Source: Pararge aegeria | Taxonomy: Eukaryota > Arthropoda > Insecta > Lepidoptera > Nymphalidae | NCBI RefSeq assembly: GCF_905163445.1 | Contig: NC_053191.1 | Location: 434,001-498,000, forward strand | Length of the DNA stretch: 64,000 bases | Direction of reading: 5' to 3' | Shown here: positions 45,701 to 53,100 of the stretch, one piece after another | Position numbering within the stretch: the first letter of the stretch is position 1 | Layout of the letters: each line of letters begins with the position of its first letter | Position numbers and translations under genes: made by a program | Notes under the pieces: model-generated | Database searches by the model: none | What the model was told of the DNA's origin: nothing | What the model saw: the letters and a program-made list of their open reading frames with translations, nothing else

Positions 45701-48178
45701 CGATGTATATCCAGGCTAAGAAAAAGAATATTTGTAAGGGGATTAAACACTTAAAAATGTGAAAGGAATTTGTAAACTAATATAAGTGTCGAAATACCAC
45801 ATTTTTTATTTAAAAAGAGGAACATAAAAATTAGTGTTTATTTGAGAAAGATTTCAATGAAGTAATTTACAGGGGATTTTTTTAACTTTAAATGGTTGCC
45901 GTTTTGGGAAACAATATAAATGATTCTGAATCAAAGTTTTTCAATATGACAGGGTAAACATTGAACTACAAAATGTTTTGTTCAGAAGACAGGAAAAAAT
46001 CATGATTTTTGTGGACTCCACACGCCTTTGTGAATTGTTGTCATTGTGGAGAATTCCCAGGCATGCAGGTTTTGTCACCTTTCCTTCACCTTTCCTTCAC
46101 CGTTGAAGCAAGTGATATTTGAATTTCTTAAAACGCACATAAGTTATGAAAAATACGTATAAAGCGTGCGTGGTGGGTTTCGAACTCGGCGCCCCGAAAG
46201 TGAAGCCGAAGTGCTAACCACTGGGCTATCGCCGCTTCACGTTATTCTCTTACTCATCAGGAAAGCAAAGCGGGATGTGGACGAACAAGCGGAGTTCTAC
46301 ATGCGCGGTGACAACAAGAAGTGCGTGTCCGTGGACAAAGATGGTAAGATCGGTGGCAGTATACCACATTATAAGTTGCGAAGTAGTTGAGCTTTCACTT
46401 CTCATTTTATATCTTTCAATTTCAATTTCAATTTATTTGCATTGCATGGGCAATGCAAATAAATTAGTATGAGTAAAGTAATGGTACTTTACTCATACAT
46501 TGTTCACAATAATATAACAATAATCAAAGGCAATTGTAATGAAAACCCTGTTAGGGCGCAGCAGCTATTGGGGTAGTAGAGGCAGACCATTTAATAATAA
46601 AAAAATTGGTTGCCTGTAAAGTCGGTATACGGGCGAAAGTTTTACGTGACAACGACTTTGAGTGGTAAAATAATTTTAATGTGAATATTCATTCGTATAG
46701 TAGGAAGAAGGATGAAATAATAGTAACAATTTAAAACATTTATTTATACAAAGAATTATATTTAAAACATTAATTTATACAAAGAATCTCGCACTGAATT
46801 TCATATTAACAAAATTTTATTTCTACCTTTACACATACATACGTATTTATATACAAATATACATACAATAACTTGCAATACATTTGCGTACAATGAAACA
46901 GCGTTTACTACAAAGGGACGCGTGCCTTTCACTTTTTATGTCTGTCTCTCTCGCTCTTAGGCGGGCTAACCATGCCCGAGTGGAAGGGACGCGTGCCTCT
47001 CACTCGCTCTCATTGTGAGCGCATAACGTGAGCGGAGCGTAACGCAGTTTCTTGAAGTGTCACCCGGCAAACCAATTTATAAGACGTTGTCACGTCAAAA
47101 TATAATATTTCATTATTTAAAAAAATCGTCTAAAATGTAATTAGTTTTATTATTTTAATTATTTTTTTAGTTAATATATAAACACGTTATAATTCTCATT
47201 TTCTTTGATATTTTCTGGGATTCTATTATAAATTCGAATGCATAATTTGACATTGATTACGATTTCGCCGAAGCTCATGATGATGACGTGGTACATTGTT
47301 AATTTTTTAGAAATGTTGTATTGTATATTACTTTGAATGGTTTGAATTTAATCACTGACATGATGCAGGTAATGGCTTGAGCCGCCTGTGGCAACAGATG
47401 CTTGCGGTGCTGCCGATGGCTAGCCTGGAGTCATCGCGAGCTCTGTGCGCGCAGTACCCCTCCCCCCTGGCTATGTTTGAGGTAAGTATTTCATCACTTC
47501 GAGTACAGTTAAAGGGATTTTTGGAAGCGGAGGTAGCCTGGTTAGGACTAGGAGGGGGCCGAGTTAGAATTCCAGAACGCAACTCAAACTTTTCTAATTT
47601 ATGTGCGTTCTAATCTTCTATCAACGGTGAAGGAAAACCTGCAGGTTTTCCTTCACCGTTGATATTTTTGCCTGAGAGTTGTATGGGATAATAGTGTTTA
47701 CTAATAATTTAACTTCTAAGATACTAAACGTTTACCATAAAATGTTGAAAATAGGAAAAAATTGCGAGCTAGCAACATTTCGCGGTAGTAAAGTGAGACG
47801 TGCGCGGGGCGTTTTCATAATTTTTGGACACAATGCAAATGCAAAATTAATAATGTGTTTGATTAGTTAGAGGGTAAGGTAAGGACAAATACACAAACAA
47901 AGTTGACTAGTTTAGTATGAATAATATTGGTTTGAGAAAATAAATTGAATGCTACATTTTGGTTTTTATAAAATAGGTACTTACTAAAAAAAACACTACA
48001 GTTAATTGTTTTTTTAAATCAGGCTTTGGAAAATCCTGGAGGTGCGAAAGACGTAGCTGGCGTGGGAGTGACGCGTACCGCCTTGCCCGGCGCCAAGAGT
48101 CGTCGCATCGGACCCGAGTTCGCGAGGAAGCTGGAGCTTTTATTCACGGCTACAGACGGCGGCACTTTGATAGACTGA
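39584..48178 (+). CDS. eme1: eme1, non-catalytic partner of MUS81 endonuclease (10 exons)
   Basis: EME1 (Mms4) pairs with MUS81 in the nucleus to cut Holliday junctions and stalled forks. Ten exons: 39584-39707, 39880-39975, 41120-41250, 41598-41771, 42430-42602, 43318-43391, 44977-45082, 46261-46343, 47369-47481, 48023-48178. They join in frame to 409 codons plus TGA (vertebrate EME1 about 570-580). The N-terminus is acidic (ITIEISSDDSDDSDDS), resembling a SUMO-interacting motif. A Lys-rich region follows (73-117), then an ERCC4-like fold (YMTIEMHPVLFE). C-terminal landmarks match vertebrate EME1: FTKAVAELPHKKAK (human FTKAVAEAPFKKLR), AQYPSPLAM and SRRIGPEFARKLEL (human RRIGPELSRR). As expected for EME1, no GDxnERKxxxD nuclease motif is seen. 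Introns hold SINEs, element J copies and a LINE tail. Confidence 0.9.
39880..39975 (+). CDS. eme1: eme1 exon 2
   Basis: Acceptor TTTTCAG, donor ACCT|GTAAGT. Encodes a Ser/Thr-rich segment (DSEDSISSSVSGTTKSTQSQ) and a basic tail. Confidence 0.8.
40012..40260 (+). mobile_element. SINE (Metulj-like) in eme1 intron 2
   Basis: GCGGTGGTAGCTG head, GGGTTGAGTTCGAAACCC B box, GTGAGGAAACCTACAAGCCT, TCTCCATAATGTTCTCAAAG, GGAGTCCACCAATCTGCACA and GGTTGATATGATGATTAT tail. The stretch between the B box and the core is shortened. Confidence 0.85.
40275..40450 (+). mobile_element. Helitron-like fragment in eme1 intron 2
   Basis: GACTACTTTTTATCCCCCAA, TGGGATTTCTAAAAACCTGT and AAACGCAGACAGTCAGTACA echo the second half of the Helitron-like family without its terminal hairpin. 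Confidence 0.4.
40545..40790 (+). mobile_element. SINE (Metulj-like) in eme1 intron 2
   Basis: TAGCGGTGAACATATCAGCA head, GAGTTTGATCTCCAGCATGC, AAGTGAAGGAAAACTTAATG, CTGCATGCCTGAGAGTTCTC and GTTGATATTGATGATGGG tail. Confidence 0.8.
41120..41250 (+). CDS. eme1: eme1 exon 3
   Basis: Acceptor TTGTCAG, donor ATGAAG|GTTATA. Codons 74-117, a Lys-rich, probably helical stretch (TAAEKQALKKKLALEKKEAK) ending YKPGECMK, equivalent to the vertebrate 'LRPEECLK' that precedes the ERCC4-like domain. Confidence 0.85.
41405..41466. repeat. Perfect 62-bp palindrome in eme1 intron 3
   Basis: 31-bp arms with no spacer, centred between 41435 and 41436 (GATGT|ACATC). Every base pairs; pairing stops at 41404/41467. 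Confidence 0.98.
41598..41771 (+). CDS. eme1: eme1 exon 4
   Basis: 58 codons, phase 0. Acceptor TTTTCCAG, donor GGAATG|GTAAGT. Encodes YMTIEMHPVLFESWYCADIA, then VKVKASPAICDPALVLWTRS: the first strand and helix of the ERCC4-like nuclease fold, with no acidic catalytic residues. Confidence 0.88.
42230..42355 (-). mobile_element. SINE (Metulj-like) partial in eme1 intron 4
   Basis: GACATGCAGGTTTCCTCACG, ATGTTTTCCTTCACTGTAAA, AAACACACATAACTCTG: central part of the SINE, inverted; ends missing. It lies about 75 bp upstream of exon 5. Confidence 0.75.
42430..42602 (+). CDS. eme1: eme1 exon 5
   Basis: Acceptor TGCGCAG, donor TTTCAA|GTAGGA. GC-rich, unlike exons 1-4. Encodes VELTASRVQCEHGLYVCRLE, then TLRRAGQLAGCTLSLVLYGS: a core strand of the ERCC4-like fold. 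Confidence 0.88.
42615..42770 (-). mobile_element. Element J in eme1 intron 5
   Basis: Inverted copy: CATTATTGCATGCAGTGCAT, TGTGTCCAAGAACAGTGAAA, GTAATGTTGCTAGCTCACAA. It begins only about 12 bp after the exon 5 donor. Confidence 0.7.
43086..43125. repeat. 18-bp perfect hairpin with GGGG loop
   Basis: ATTTTCTTATCTCAAATG, GGGG, then the exact reverse complement (43108-43125). In eme1 intron 5. Confidence 0.97.
43318..43391 (+). CDS. eme1: eme1 exon 6
   Basis: Acceptor GCCACAG, donor ACAG|GTACAG. Encodes TSGRKTTNSRNKLIKEVDLE then KAIT. It corresponds to the variable segment before 'VTGADVEEALVDLQ' in vertebrates. The last codon is completed in exon 7. Confidence 0.8.
43437..43600 (-). mobile_element. 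Element J in eme1 intron 6
   Basis: CTCATTCCGCTATTATTGCA, TGCAGTGCATTATGTCCGAA, AACAGTGAACTCGCGAACGT, ending TCATTTTATGGTAAACATAT. Same orientation as the copy in intron 5 and again close behind a donor site. Confidence 0.7.
44042..44560 (-). mobile_element. LINE family A 3' end with ORF2 C-terminus, in eme1 intron 6
   Basis: The tail (AAAGTCAAAGTCAAAGTCAA) is at the left. The UTR follows (TAGGCCCACAGGTGGCACTT, GATGCGTACATAAGAATTAC, GCCGGGTGTT). On the minus strand, 44532-44314, is the ORF2 end: NPPLYSSGVLRHLAVMANSF, KGNCIQFYNKLPIDILEMSL, then KKFKVCIKRKLIEKSYYSIK. Heavily 5' truncated. Confidence 0.88.
44977..45082 (+). CDS. eme1: eme1 exon 7
   Basis: Acceptor TTTTGCAG, donor CACAA|GTGAGC. 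Encodes DLLVSADCDTVLVNTPNELS, LTILHFTKAVAELPHK. The FTKAVAE block is diagnostic for EME1. Confidence 0.92.
45410..45720 (-). repeat. Interspersed repeat G, copy 2 (inverted)
   Basis: Reverse complement of the 5450-5800 arrangement: GTACGCGTCGCGTAGCGTAG, TTATCTTCAATAGGGTTGTC, AAAAGTAAACACTTAGAATG. In eme1 intron 7. Confidence 0.7.
46008..46240 (-). mobile_element. SINE (Metulj-like), near full length, eme1 intron 7
   Basis: Inverted: GTGGACTCCACACGCCTTTG, GCATGCAGGTTTTGTCACCT, AAACGCACATAAGTTATGAA, TTTCGAACTCGGCGCCCCGA B box and GGGCTATCGCCGCTTCAC head. It ends about 20 bp before the exon 8 acceptor. Confidence 0.85.
46261..46343 (+). CDS. eme1: eme1 exon 8
   Basis: Acceptor CTCATCAG, donor GATG|GTAAGA. 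Encodes KAKRDVDEQAEFYMRGDNKK, CVSVDKDG, aligned with vertebrate '[20 protein letters not shown]'. Confidence 0.88.
46431..46498. repeat. Two adjacent perfect hairpins, both with ATGG loops
   Basis: First: arms 46431-46445 and 46450-46464 (ATTTATTTGCATTGC). Second: arms 46467-46480 and 46485-46498 (GTATGAGTAAAGTA). Two bases separate them. In eme1 intron 8. Confidence 0.95.
47369..47481 (+). CDS. eme1: eme1 exon 9
   Basis: Acceptor GATGCAG, donor TTTGAG|GTAAGT. Encodes GNGLSRLWQQMLAVLPMASL, ESSRALCAQYPSPLAMFE, the start of the helix-hairpin-helix region (vertebrate 'LEMASAVVNAYPSPQLL'). Confidence 0.92.
47525..47690 (+). mobile_element. SINE (Metulj-like) partial with internal palindrome, eme1 intron 9
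   Basis: GCGGAGGTAGCCTGGTTAGG head, GGCCGAGTTAGAATTCCAG, ATCAACGGTGAAGGAAAACC core, then an inverted copy of the core before GCCTGAGAGTT. Confidence 0.8.
47619..47664. repeat. Perfect 46-bp palindrome inside the SINE
   Basis: 23-bp arms, no spacer, centred between 47641 and 47642 (CCTGCAGG). Confidence 0.98.
47705..47870 (+). mobile_element. Element J in eme1 intron 9
   Basis: ACGTTTACCATAAAATGTTG, GCGAGCTAGCAACATTTCGC, GTAAAGTGAGACGTGCGCGG, GGCGTTTTCATAATTTTTGG ACACAATGC. Confidence 0.7.
48023..48178 (+). CDS. eme1: eme1 exon 10 (last)
   Basis: Acceptor TAAATCAG; 51 codons and TGA at 48176-48178. Encodes ALENPGGAKDVAGVGVTRTA, SRRIGPEFARKLELLFTATD, GGTLID. This is the C-terminal helix-hairpin-helix part, matching vertebrate 'RRGEGVTSTSRRIGPELSRR'. 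Confidence 0.93.
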   Translation, partial: ALENPGGAKDVAGVGVTRTALPGAKSRRIGPEFARKLELLFTATDGGTLID

Positions 48179-48237
48179 CTTATAACATTTACAAATTTAG
48201 AATTAATTAAAAAAAATGTAATTTAAAATTCGGTGAT

Positions 48238-48243
48238 AATAAA
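48238..48243 (+). promoter_or_regulatory. Polyadenylation signal AATAAA for eme1
   Basis: 60 bp after the eme1 stop, in GATAATAAACGT. It is the only canonical signal between eme1 and rmnd1. Confidence 0.6.
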
Positions 48244-48576
48244 CGTACCTTTCCTATGTTTGATTTTGTTTTTTTACCACGTAATAATAATAATTGGGTT
48301 ATTAAGTTGGGTTACTGATAGTACAAAAAGATATCATTTAAAATAGTTATTGTTTACGTAAAAAGTGAGAACCCAGAGTTGTTAAGCCAAATGCCAGTTA
48401 TTAAAAAGGAAAGAAATGTCAGAAAAGGTTTATAATTGTCATAATCAAAACCATATCATATTGATCTGTGGTCAAAACGTTAAGTAACCTCAAATGTTGT
48501 TTACGTCTTTGCAAAGATCAAAAATATCTAATAAGATTTATATTTTCCTGGTTTTAAATCTAAGAATATTTGCATT

Positions 48577-48947
48577 ATGACTGTATATTTAACAAGATTG
48601 GTAATACCTACTTTCCGATCCGTGGCAAACACTAGATTTGTGACTACTTGCTTCTCGCCTATACAACCGGCTAAAAAGCTTCTGTTTCCTGAGAAAAATG
48701 GTTTATTTTGCGTCGGACAGCAGCTCTTTAGAAACTATTCAGTGGATAGTATCCAACCTACGACCATGGCTCTTGATAATACGAGTTTACCATTGAAAAA
48801 GAAGACCTCCTACAAAAAGGTGGTTTTGGAAGATTTGACCAAAACAGAAGGGCAATTTTTAACTTTGGCTTACGCTACAGCGAATTGCTATGATCTAAAG
48901 TCTCTTAAAGAGGGTCTGGTGCAGCAGAAGCTGTATGAACCGGGAAC
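48577..48947 (+). CDS. rmnd1: rmnd1 exon 1
   Basis: ATG 48577, 123 codons plus two bases, donor GGGAAC|GTAAGG. Contains the presequence and the diagnostic FLTLAYATANCYDLKSLKEG, VQQKLYEPG. A second in-frame ATG at codon 64 would remove the presequence, so the first is preferred. Confidence 0.93.
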
Positions 48948-51900
48948 GTAAGGTTTTAAGGCATTTTTTAAATAAATGATGTAATATTAACATAATAAAT
49001 TAAATTCAATGGAGAAATCATCATCATCATCTTCATCAACCTACCAACATCCACGAGATGAGCATAGGCCTCCTTTCTTATAAAACTAGGCTTTTAGGCA
49101 TTAATCTACCAACCATACTGCTCCAATGCTGGTTGGTGAGATAGAGAAATATTACAACATGTATTCAATAAATTTCACTAAAAATAATGAGAAATATTAT
49201 GACATTTATTCAATAACTGTCGCTAAAATAATTAGAAGCATGTTAGAGAAATAGGTACAGGATTGGTTGCTGCAGTAAAAAGGGTAAGGTCAAAAGTTTA
49301 CAAGTGTGTATTTCTCAATTTCATAACATAATCTGTTGACCGAAGTGTATAGTTTATAGGCAAGATGTATGTAAAAATACACAGTGCAGGATCACATTAC
49401 ACATTTTAATATGTCAGTGTATAATGAAGCATCTTTTTTACAAAGAGATACTATGATGTTATAGTTTTGATAAATGTTATTTAATATGTTGATTTGTTTG
49501 TTATCAGGTTAAAAACTCAAGAAGTAGGCAATGTAGTGGTGGCAAGTCCAGTGTACCGAGTAGGTGATGAGCCGAGAGAGATTATATTCTTTCAGGAAGG
49601 GGCTGTTGTGTTTTGGAACTGCACTGAATTGGAAGCTAATAATGTGTTGGATTTTATTCGACCGTAAGTATTCCATAATAATATATAGCTTTCTCAAAGT
49701 CAAAGTCAAAGTCAAAAATATCTTTATTCAAGTAGGGCCTATAGGTGGCACTTTTGAAATGTAATTTGTCATAAAATTGTACAAACAAAAAAATATATAA
49801 TTTATTAACATATTGGAATGCAGAGAAAATAAAATCTACCATCTTGTTTAAAAGTAGTAGCATAAGGTTTATTAAATTTTTCCTGGCAGGTTTGAAATGG
49901 AAAGTTATCCAAGAGATGTGGTCACAAGGGAGAGAGAAATCATGACATATCAATATAACACAAATGCGTAAGTAATTTTTAACAAGCTATCATTCTAAGA
50001 CCCATAACAGACTACTCTTAAAAAATGTAAAATATTTATAGTATTGTACATGTAAAATATATATAGTATTGTACATAGAAGGCATTTTACTACCTGCCTG
50101 ATATTGCTGTTAAATGTCAGATATTGATATACTCGTATACGGTTCAAAGTAAATGCCAGTGATTACAATCTTTTAATAGAGCCAATAATTTAATATAGCT
50201 ATAAAAAACTTTACTGTCATCATAGTCAAGTATCAACCCATTACAGAATGTCAAGTGTTTAGGCCGTAGTCCACAAGTGCTATTTATTAGACTAAAACGG
50301 ACAATAAGTAAAAAAATAATTCCTGTTTTTTTTTTCAGTAAAAAGTGTTCTCTTCAAGAGTCATGCTTCGTTCTAGTGCAAAATAGCGACAATTCACTGG
50401 AGAGATATTCTTTCAGGTACGTTGCAAAATAATATATCTGAGATTACTTGCCCCGAAACAGTGAATTGTTGAATAAAAAACCTCGAATCATTCTTAGAAA
50501 AAATCGTAAGTGGAAGTTGACTCTCCAATTTCCATCCTCGCGGCAGAGGTTAGCAAAATACAAGGAATTCGGAAAGCGTTCATGACAGTAGTTTCTGCAA
50601 AGTGATGAAACTAACATTCGCGAAAAGTGATGAGGGTACTAATGCAAACAATTCTTCAAAACACACACTTGTTGGTGTCGGGTCTCCAAGGTCAATAATC
50701 GTGGTATGCAGTAGGTAAGAAAAGCCTTTGATGCTAGGCCCTTTTAATTCCCTCGTCTCGAGTTATTGTGATCTCCTTTAGTGTCTCGGAGTTCCAGTCC
50801 AACTGATCCGATGTATGGTGGTTAAAACCGTGTTACTTGTGCAGTCACGCCATGGCTCAGTCAGCGCGGCTGGGTGCGTGGGAAGCGCGCCTGGAAGCCC
50901 TCGCGGCTTCCGTGCGGGCGCACACTGAGGTCATGGAGAAAGTGGGTGCTGCTCACGTGGAGAAGAAAGAGGTAAGTCACATCAGTGGACTTATTTTTTG
51001 AGAACCTCTGTTCCATGAGAGAAAAGGTGTAGCGTAGTTTGGTTTGGTCTCCGAACGTTCTCTTGTATGTGTTCCAGGTGGTACGCAAGCTGGGCCAGTT
51101 GCTGTCGCTGCGACACCGCATCAACGTGGAGTCGGACCTGCTGGACACGCCGGACTGCTATTGGGAGGACGAGCGGCTGGAACAGCTGTACTCCAGCACC
51201 GTGGCCTACTTCACCATCCCCAGGCGAACCAGGGTAAGCTTTGTGAATGTCGAAACTATATTGTGAGTCGCAACAACTCAGACGGTCACCATGAGATTAC
51301 CCTGACCACCTATCACCATTACTCAACGACAACACACACACACGATCTAGTGGTTTTTTGTGAAAAGACAGGTTATCTATGTGGCTGTAATAATGATAGG
51401 TAACATCATTGACGTGATTGTCCATTATTTAGCCATAATTTTTAATGAATGTCTTGATATAGGTATTTTTCCTAATCTAATGAAACATGGAAAACTTATT
51501 CCACTATTTAATTACAGGCCTCTTTCTACAAAATCATACTTAACCAACTTTAAGAACTTTTTGATGTTAATAACCTTCTTCACCTAGATCAGTATGGCAT
51601 CAGTATGGTATTACTAAAGGTCGTAGCACAACGGATGCGGGTGCTACACTTATAAATCATGTTTACGATGCCTGGGAACATTCACTACAACATGCCATTA
51701 TTATTACAAACGTATAAAGTTATAAACGAACGAGATGGTTTTACCGCTCAAGTCACCTGTTCCGCCAGGTGCTGAACGAGCGTCTGGCGCACTGCGTTGA
51801 GCTGCTAGAGCTGCTGTCGGCGTGGGCGGCGGACCGGCACCACGTGCGCCTCGAGTGGATGGTGATCGCACTCATCTTGGCCGAAGTGTTGTTCGAGCTG

Positions 51901-51960
51901 CTGCACTGCTTCGAGCGCTACGTGTGGGCCGAGCGTGCTCCGCTCCGGCACCAGCTGTAG
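48577..51960 (+). CDS. rmnd1: rmnd1, mitochondrial DUF155 protein (7 exons)
   Basis: RMND1 is a mitochondrial inner-membrane protein needed for mitochondrial translation in animals. Seven exons: 48577-48947, 49508-49663, 49890-49967, 50339-50416, 50845-50971, 51078-51233, 51769-51960; all GT/AG and in frame, giving 385 codons plus TAG (human about 449). Residues 1-50 are rich in basic, Ser/Thr and hydrophobic residues, fitting a mitochondrial presequence. The DUF155 core runs from about 85 (EDLTKTEGQFLTLAYATANC) to the C-terminus. A hydrophobic helix (about 352-370, WMVIALILAEVLFELLHCF) corresponds to the C-terminal anchor of human RMND1 (EWMIVILITIEVMFEL). It starts 398 bp after eme1 ends. 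Exons 1-4 are AT-rich and 5-7 GC-rich. Confidence 0.94.
49508..49663 (+). CDS. rmnd1: rmnd1 exon 2
   Basis: Acceptor TTATCAG, donor CGACC|GTAAGT. Encodes LKTQEVGNVVVASPVYRVGD, EPREIIFFQEGAVVFWNCTE, LEANNVLDFIRP. Confidence 0.93.
49698..49765 (-). mobile_element. LINE family A tail in rmnd1 intron 2
   Basis: AAAGTCAAAGTCAAAGTCAA, AAATATCTTTATTCAAGTAG, GGGCCTATAGGTGGCACTTT. Only the last ~70 bp of the UTR, i.e. extreme 5' truncation. Confidence 0.85.
49890..49967 (+). CDS. rmnd1: rmnd1 exon 3
   Basis: Acceptor CTGGCAG, donor AATGC|GTAAGT. Encodes FEMESYPRDVVTREREIMTY, QYNTNA. Confidence 0.92.
50339..50416 (+). CDS. rmnd1: rmnd1 exon 4
   Basis: Acceptor TTTTTCAG, donor TTCAG|GTACGT. Encodes KKCSLQESCFVLVQNSDNSL, ERYSFS; human has 'LEKYTFSNAL' at this join. 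Confidence 0.92.
50417..50844. other. rmnd1 intron 4, no recognised repeat
   Basis: Unassigned intron sequence without similarity to other parts of the window. Confidence 0.5.
50845..50971 (+). CDS. rmnd1: rmnd1 exon 5
   Basis: Acceptor TGTGCAG, donor AAAGAG|GTAAGT. Encodes HAMAQSARLGAWEARLEALA, ASVRAHTEVMEKVGAAHVEK, equivalent to human '[20 protein letters not shown]'. Sharply more GC-rich than exons 2-4. Confidence 0.93.
51078..51233 (+). CDS. rmnd1: rmnd1 exon 6
   Basis: 52 codons, phase 0, acceptor GTTCCAG, donor ACCAGG|GTAAGC. Encodes KLGQLLSLRHRINVESDLLD, TPDCYWEDERLEQLYSSTVA; human has '[20 protein letters not shown]' and 'PDFYWDRENLEGLYDKT'. Confidence 0.95.
51370..51730 (+). pseudogene. 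LINE reverse-transcriptase fragment in rmnd1 intron 6
   Basis: A degenerate frame reads LAIIFNECLDIGIFPNLMKH, GKLIPLF, NYRPLS, then after a frame change DQYGITKGRSTTDAGATLIN and HVYDAWEHSLQHAIIITNV. This is the fingers part of a Jockey-like RT ('NYRPIS', 'QYGF..GRSTTDA'). Internal deletions and frame shifts make it a pseudogene; 5' and 3' parts are missing. Confidence 0.8.
51769..51960 (+). CDS. rmnd1: rmnd1 exon 7 (last)
   Basis: Acceptor TCCGCCAG; 63 codons and TAG. Encodes VLNERLAHCVELLELLSAWA, HHVRLEWMVIALILAEVLFE, LLHCFERYVWAERAPLRHQL, with the C-terminal transmembrane helix. Confidence 0.95.
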   Translation: MLNERLAHCVELLELLSAWAADRHHVRLEWMVIALILAEVLFELLHCFERYVWAERAPLRHQL

Positions 51961-53100
51961 AGAGTATATCAAGGGATCTGCTGGACATCAGCCTCTCCTG
52001 CCCTACATGCTCTTATTGCAGAGGCATTAAGTCCTTAAGGAATTCTTGTTCGTAACGCAACGAAGCTCGCCAGCTCGGTGCCAAACTTTCCGAGCATTTT
52101 GTTGTTTTCCATGCCCTATATTGTTTAATCCAGCACGAATTGAATGATTGGGTAAAATAAGAAAATTGTGATTAACACCAAAAGTTTTTTTTTTATAGTT
52201 ACTTATGTCTATATCATAACGTGTATTTAATATAATTAATGCCAAAGTGCGTTTGGTGGTTTTTCAACGCTCGACTTGTTTTGTTCAAGACATTTATCCA
52301 TTCTATTGTATTTTGCGCAAAAGTGCCCTTTGAAATCTCTAAGCAACTCTAATCTATTTTTCTAGTTAGCCATATTTGCTTTTGCCATATTTTGTAAATA
52401 TTTTTCTTATTTTGTACACGGATCCGAATCTAATTCTAAGTTGAATGCTTTTTAAGAGTACATTGGGTACTACCAATATTATTTAATTTCAATATTGCAT
52501 TGTCTTGCAATATCGTGTAGCCTTAACACTCTGAAATGTAGATTAACGTTCGAAATTAATTAATTCAATCCCAAATCTGCAAATGGCAGATTCAATCCAT
52601 TTAGTAGCCTTTTCCTACTCTATGCTGTCGATAAGGATAGCACTACTCCAGTTTTATTATTTTGTTACAATGATGAACTTTAACACAATTGTTACAATAA
52701 AAGAAAATATATTCGATCTAATGTCAGTTAAAATAGAACCCTCTTACCAGCTTTATCGAGCTAATCTGTCATCTGTAGATTTGGGATTGGATTGATTAAT
52801 TAAGTTTGGGCGTCAATTATTATGAATAAAATATTTATGATTGATCGAAGATACAATGGATTAATTTAAGTTTTTTTTGTGATGTTATAGCTTGCAACAA
52901 ATTGTTATTTCTTAATCTTTGCAGCACGACTAGCAAAAGCAGGAGACCAAAATTATGTCTGCTGACAAAGGATAAAATTAACCTGTCCAAATGCCAAAGC
53001 AGTTTAAGAGGGAAGTTCACGCCCTTTTATTATAACACGTATATTCAGTGGCGTGAATCGAGTCGAGGCGTGAATCTCAGGGCTTCTCAGACCCCAAGCA
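51961..53100. other. rmnd1 3' flank, no further gene
   Basis: No canonical AATAAA close to the stop; the first (ACAATAAAAG) is near 52697. No supported coding region. Confidence 0.45.

Noticed and set aside
51044..51403. 119-codon plus-strand frame overlapping rmnd1 exon 6
   Set aside because: Alternative frame of the GC-rich exon. The RMND1 frame matches the family and joins exons 5 and 7 in phase.
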